This document shows positions 11,947 through 13,078 of a stretch of DNA of 13,078 bases, piece after piece. The notes under the pieces were generated by a model. That model saw nothing but the letters and a program-made list of their open reading frames with translations. It was not told the DNA's origin and made no database searches. Source of the stretch: an uncultured Collinsella sp. (GTDB lineage Bacteria > Actinomycetota > Coriobacteriia > Coriobacteriales > Coriobacteriaceae); NCBI GenBank assembly GCA_900544205.1, contig UQUG01000053.1, forward strand, positions 1 to 13,078, read 5' to 3'. The number at the start of each line of letters is the position of its first letter. Positions within the stretch are counted from its first letter, which is position 1. The position numbers and the translations under genes are program-made.

Positions 11947-13065
11947 CTAAGCCAGTGCAGCTCGCGTATCAAACAGAGCCTTTGCAATCGCAGCCGTAAC
12001 CTCGCTCGAACGGTCGCTCGATGGCATCGATGTCATGACGCTCATGACATAGGTACGGCCATCGATGTCGATGAGGCCTGCATCGCATGTCGAATAGTAG
12101 CCGTCCTCGCTGATCCAACCCGCTTTGTTGCGCACCAAGACCTGATCGTCCGCAATGCCATCGCGAATAAACGAGCGCGATGTTGATGCCAAAAGGCCTG
12201 ACAACCACTGTGAAGTCTCGGTATCCATGCTCAGATACTCGCTCATCTCGCGCCATAACCTCGCAGAAGTGCGCGGGCAGTAGGTCGGAAAATCACTCAT
12301 CGGATTCAGTGCCGTTTCGTCATCAACACCCAGATTGGCAATCCAATCCTCATAGCCATCATGGTCAAACGCCGCGCGTAACGCGATAAACGAATCGTTG
12401 TCTGAGTTGGCGACGGCATTCTCGATAAGGTCGCGCACCGTCTGCCAACCCATGTTGTAGCCACCATAGGTGCCAAGGAAGTCATCGAGTGAAACCTGGC
12501 CCGTCTCGACCAGAGATTCGCAGATGTACAACGCATAGAGTGCCTTGTAGCTACTCGCACCGTACACCTCGACATCAGCGTTATACGTCACGCCCTTACC
12601 GCTCGACAGGTCGTAAAACACCACGCCCACATCGCCCAGCTCCTGCGCCTGGTCAAGCGCATTCTGGAGTGCGGCGAGGTTCTCATCCTCCAGGGCGAGG
12701 ATCTGGTCATCAACCAGTGAGAAGGTCTGCACGGTATCGCCTGAGGGAATATCGTTAAAGTCCGCCTTCGAAAGCCCCGTCTTGAGGTTCGCTGTCGACA
12801 GGGTTTGACTTGCGGTGACTTTAGATTCAGAGACCTTTTTGTTTTGCGTCTGTACCGTTGACGCATCTGAATGTGCCATTCGCTCCGATGCGTAGGTTTT
12901 GGCGGTAATTCCGAGGATAATAACCGCCGACGTTAGCATCCCAATGGCGGCAATCTTCCTCACGCGGATGCAAGCGTCAGCAAGGCCACGCGAAGACGTG
13001 TCCTTCGTCTTATATCTGCTGCCATGCTGCGGCACATACTCGTCCCGCGATGCGATGTTTCGCAC
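11947..13065 (-). CDS. Membrane-anchored serine hydrolase, class A beta-lactamase fold
   Basis: The 372-residue protein starts at GTG (13065-13063) with CAGGAG 5 nt upstream. It has a basic cytoplasmic N-terminus (1-36) and one membrane segment (about 37-56, KIAAIGMLTSAVIILGITA) not followed by an obvious cleavage site. A Ser/Thr/Gln-rich linker (about 60-115) leads to an extracellular domain of the beta-lactamase 2 family. Catalytic motifs are readable: S171-S-Y-K174 (SxxK), S221-D-N223 (SDN) and K314-A-G316 in place of KTG. E250-T-A-L-N254 resembles the omega-loop ExxLN of true class A enzymes, but it sits only 29 residues after SDN (36 in standard enzymes). The protein could be a beta-lactamase or, perhaps more likely for a tethered chromosomal copy, a peptidoglycan-related hydrolase. 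No partner gene is seen next to it. Confidence 0.85.
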   Translation of the reverse strand: MRNIASRDEYVPQHGSRYKTKDTSSRGLADACIRVRKIAAIGMLTSAVIILGITAKTYASERMAHSDASTVQTQNKKVSESKVTASQTLSTANLKTGLSKADFNDIPSGDTVQTFSLVDDQILALEDENLAALQNALDQAQELGDVGVVFYDLSSGKGVTYNADVEVYGASSYKALYALYICESLVETGQVSLDDFLGTYGGYNMGWQTVRDLIENAVANSDNDSFIALRAAFDHDGYEDWIANLGVDDETALNPMSDFPTYCPRTSARLWREMSEYLSMDTETSQWLSGLLASTSRSFIRDGIADDQVLVRNKAGWISEDGYYSTCDAGLIDIDGRTYVMSVMTSMPSSDRSSEVTAAIAKALFDTRAALA

Positions 13066-13078
13066 GTGGTCTCCTGAC

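Overview
The window is a high-GC bacterial chromosome segment of compact, ordinary house-keeping genes separated by unusually structured intergenic DNA. Gene content, protein style and codon choice suggest an actinobacterial gut anaerobe of the class Coriobacteriia, most likely Collinsella or a close relative. This is an inference from protein style; no marker gene such as rRNA is present.

Layout, left to right. (1) Positions 1-2149, minus strand: an ABC exporter module of the MacB/FtsX type, with an ATPase followed 5 nt later by a large permease that runs off the left edge. (2) Positions 2150-3090: a GyrI-like domain protein whose promoter carries a near-consensus LexA/SOS box. (3) Positions 3100-3985: a scrap-yard. 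A promoter and a leader able to fold as an H-type pseudoknot precede the N-terminal part of an Abi (AbiD/AbiF-like) protein. That remnant is joined abruptly to the C-terminal end of a ClC-type chloride channel, followed by a 14-bp perfect palindrome and a tandem array of 62-bp hairpin repeats. (4) Positions 4011-4589, minus: an O6-alkylguanine-DNA alkyltransferase (ogt). (5) Positions 4942-10238: aspartate-family amino-acid synthesis. asd and lysC lie on the minus strand, divergent from thrC and thrB on the plus strand. Together they supply aspartate kinase, aspartate-semialdehyde dehydrogenase, homoserine kinase and threonine synthase; only homoserine dehydrogenase (hom) is missing and must lie elsewhere. 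(6) Positions 10498-11868, minus: mtnN (MTA/SAH nucleosidase), then engB (ribosome-assembly GTPase). (7) Positions 11947-13065, minus: a membrane-anchored serine hydrolase of the class A beta-lactamase fold.

The most unusual content is non-coding. Three very long inverted repeats (about 4798-4927, 9227-9337 and 10262-10388) share one architecture: a perfect 22-28 bp outer stem, conserved unpaired segments and a 10-16 bp inner stem. Two of them also share a GCTCC-NNN-GGAGC cap. Their outer-arm sequences differ almost completely between copies although each copy is perfectly self-complementary, while the internal segments are conserved. Two copies lie directly after the stop codons of asd and thrB in the same orientation relative to the gene; the third ends 3 nt before the thrB Shine-Dalgarno. 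They look like one family of mobile or 3'-end-processing elements that I cannot assign to a named class.

The other leads are the SOS-box/GyrI-like pair, whose wider family includes enzymes that detoxify cyclopropane-bearing DNA alkylators, and the Abi leader pseudoknot. No tRNA, rRNA, CRISPR array or complete insertion sequence was seen.
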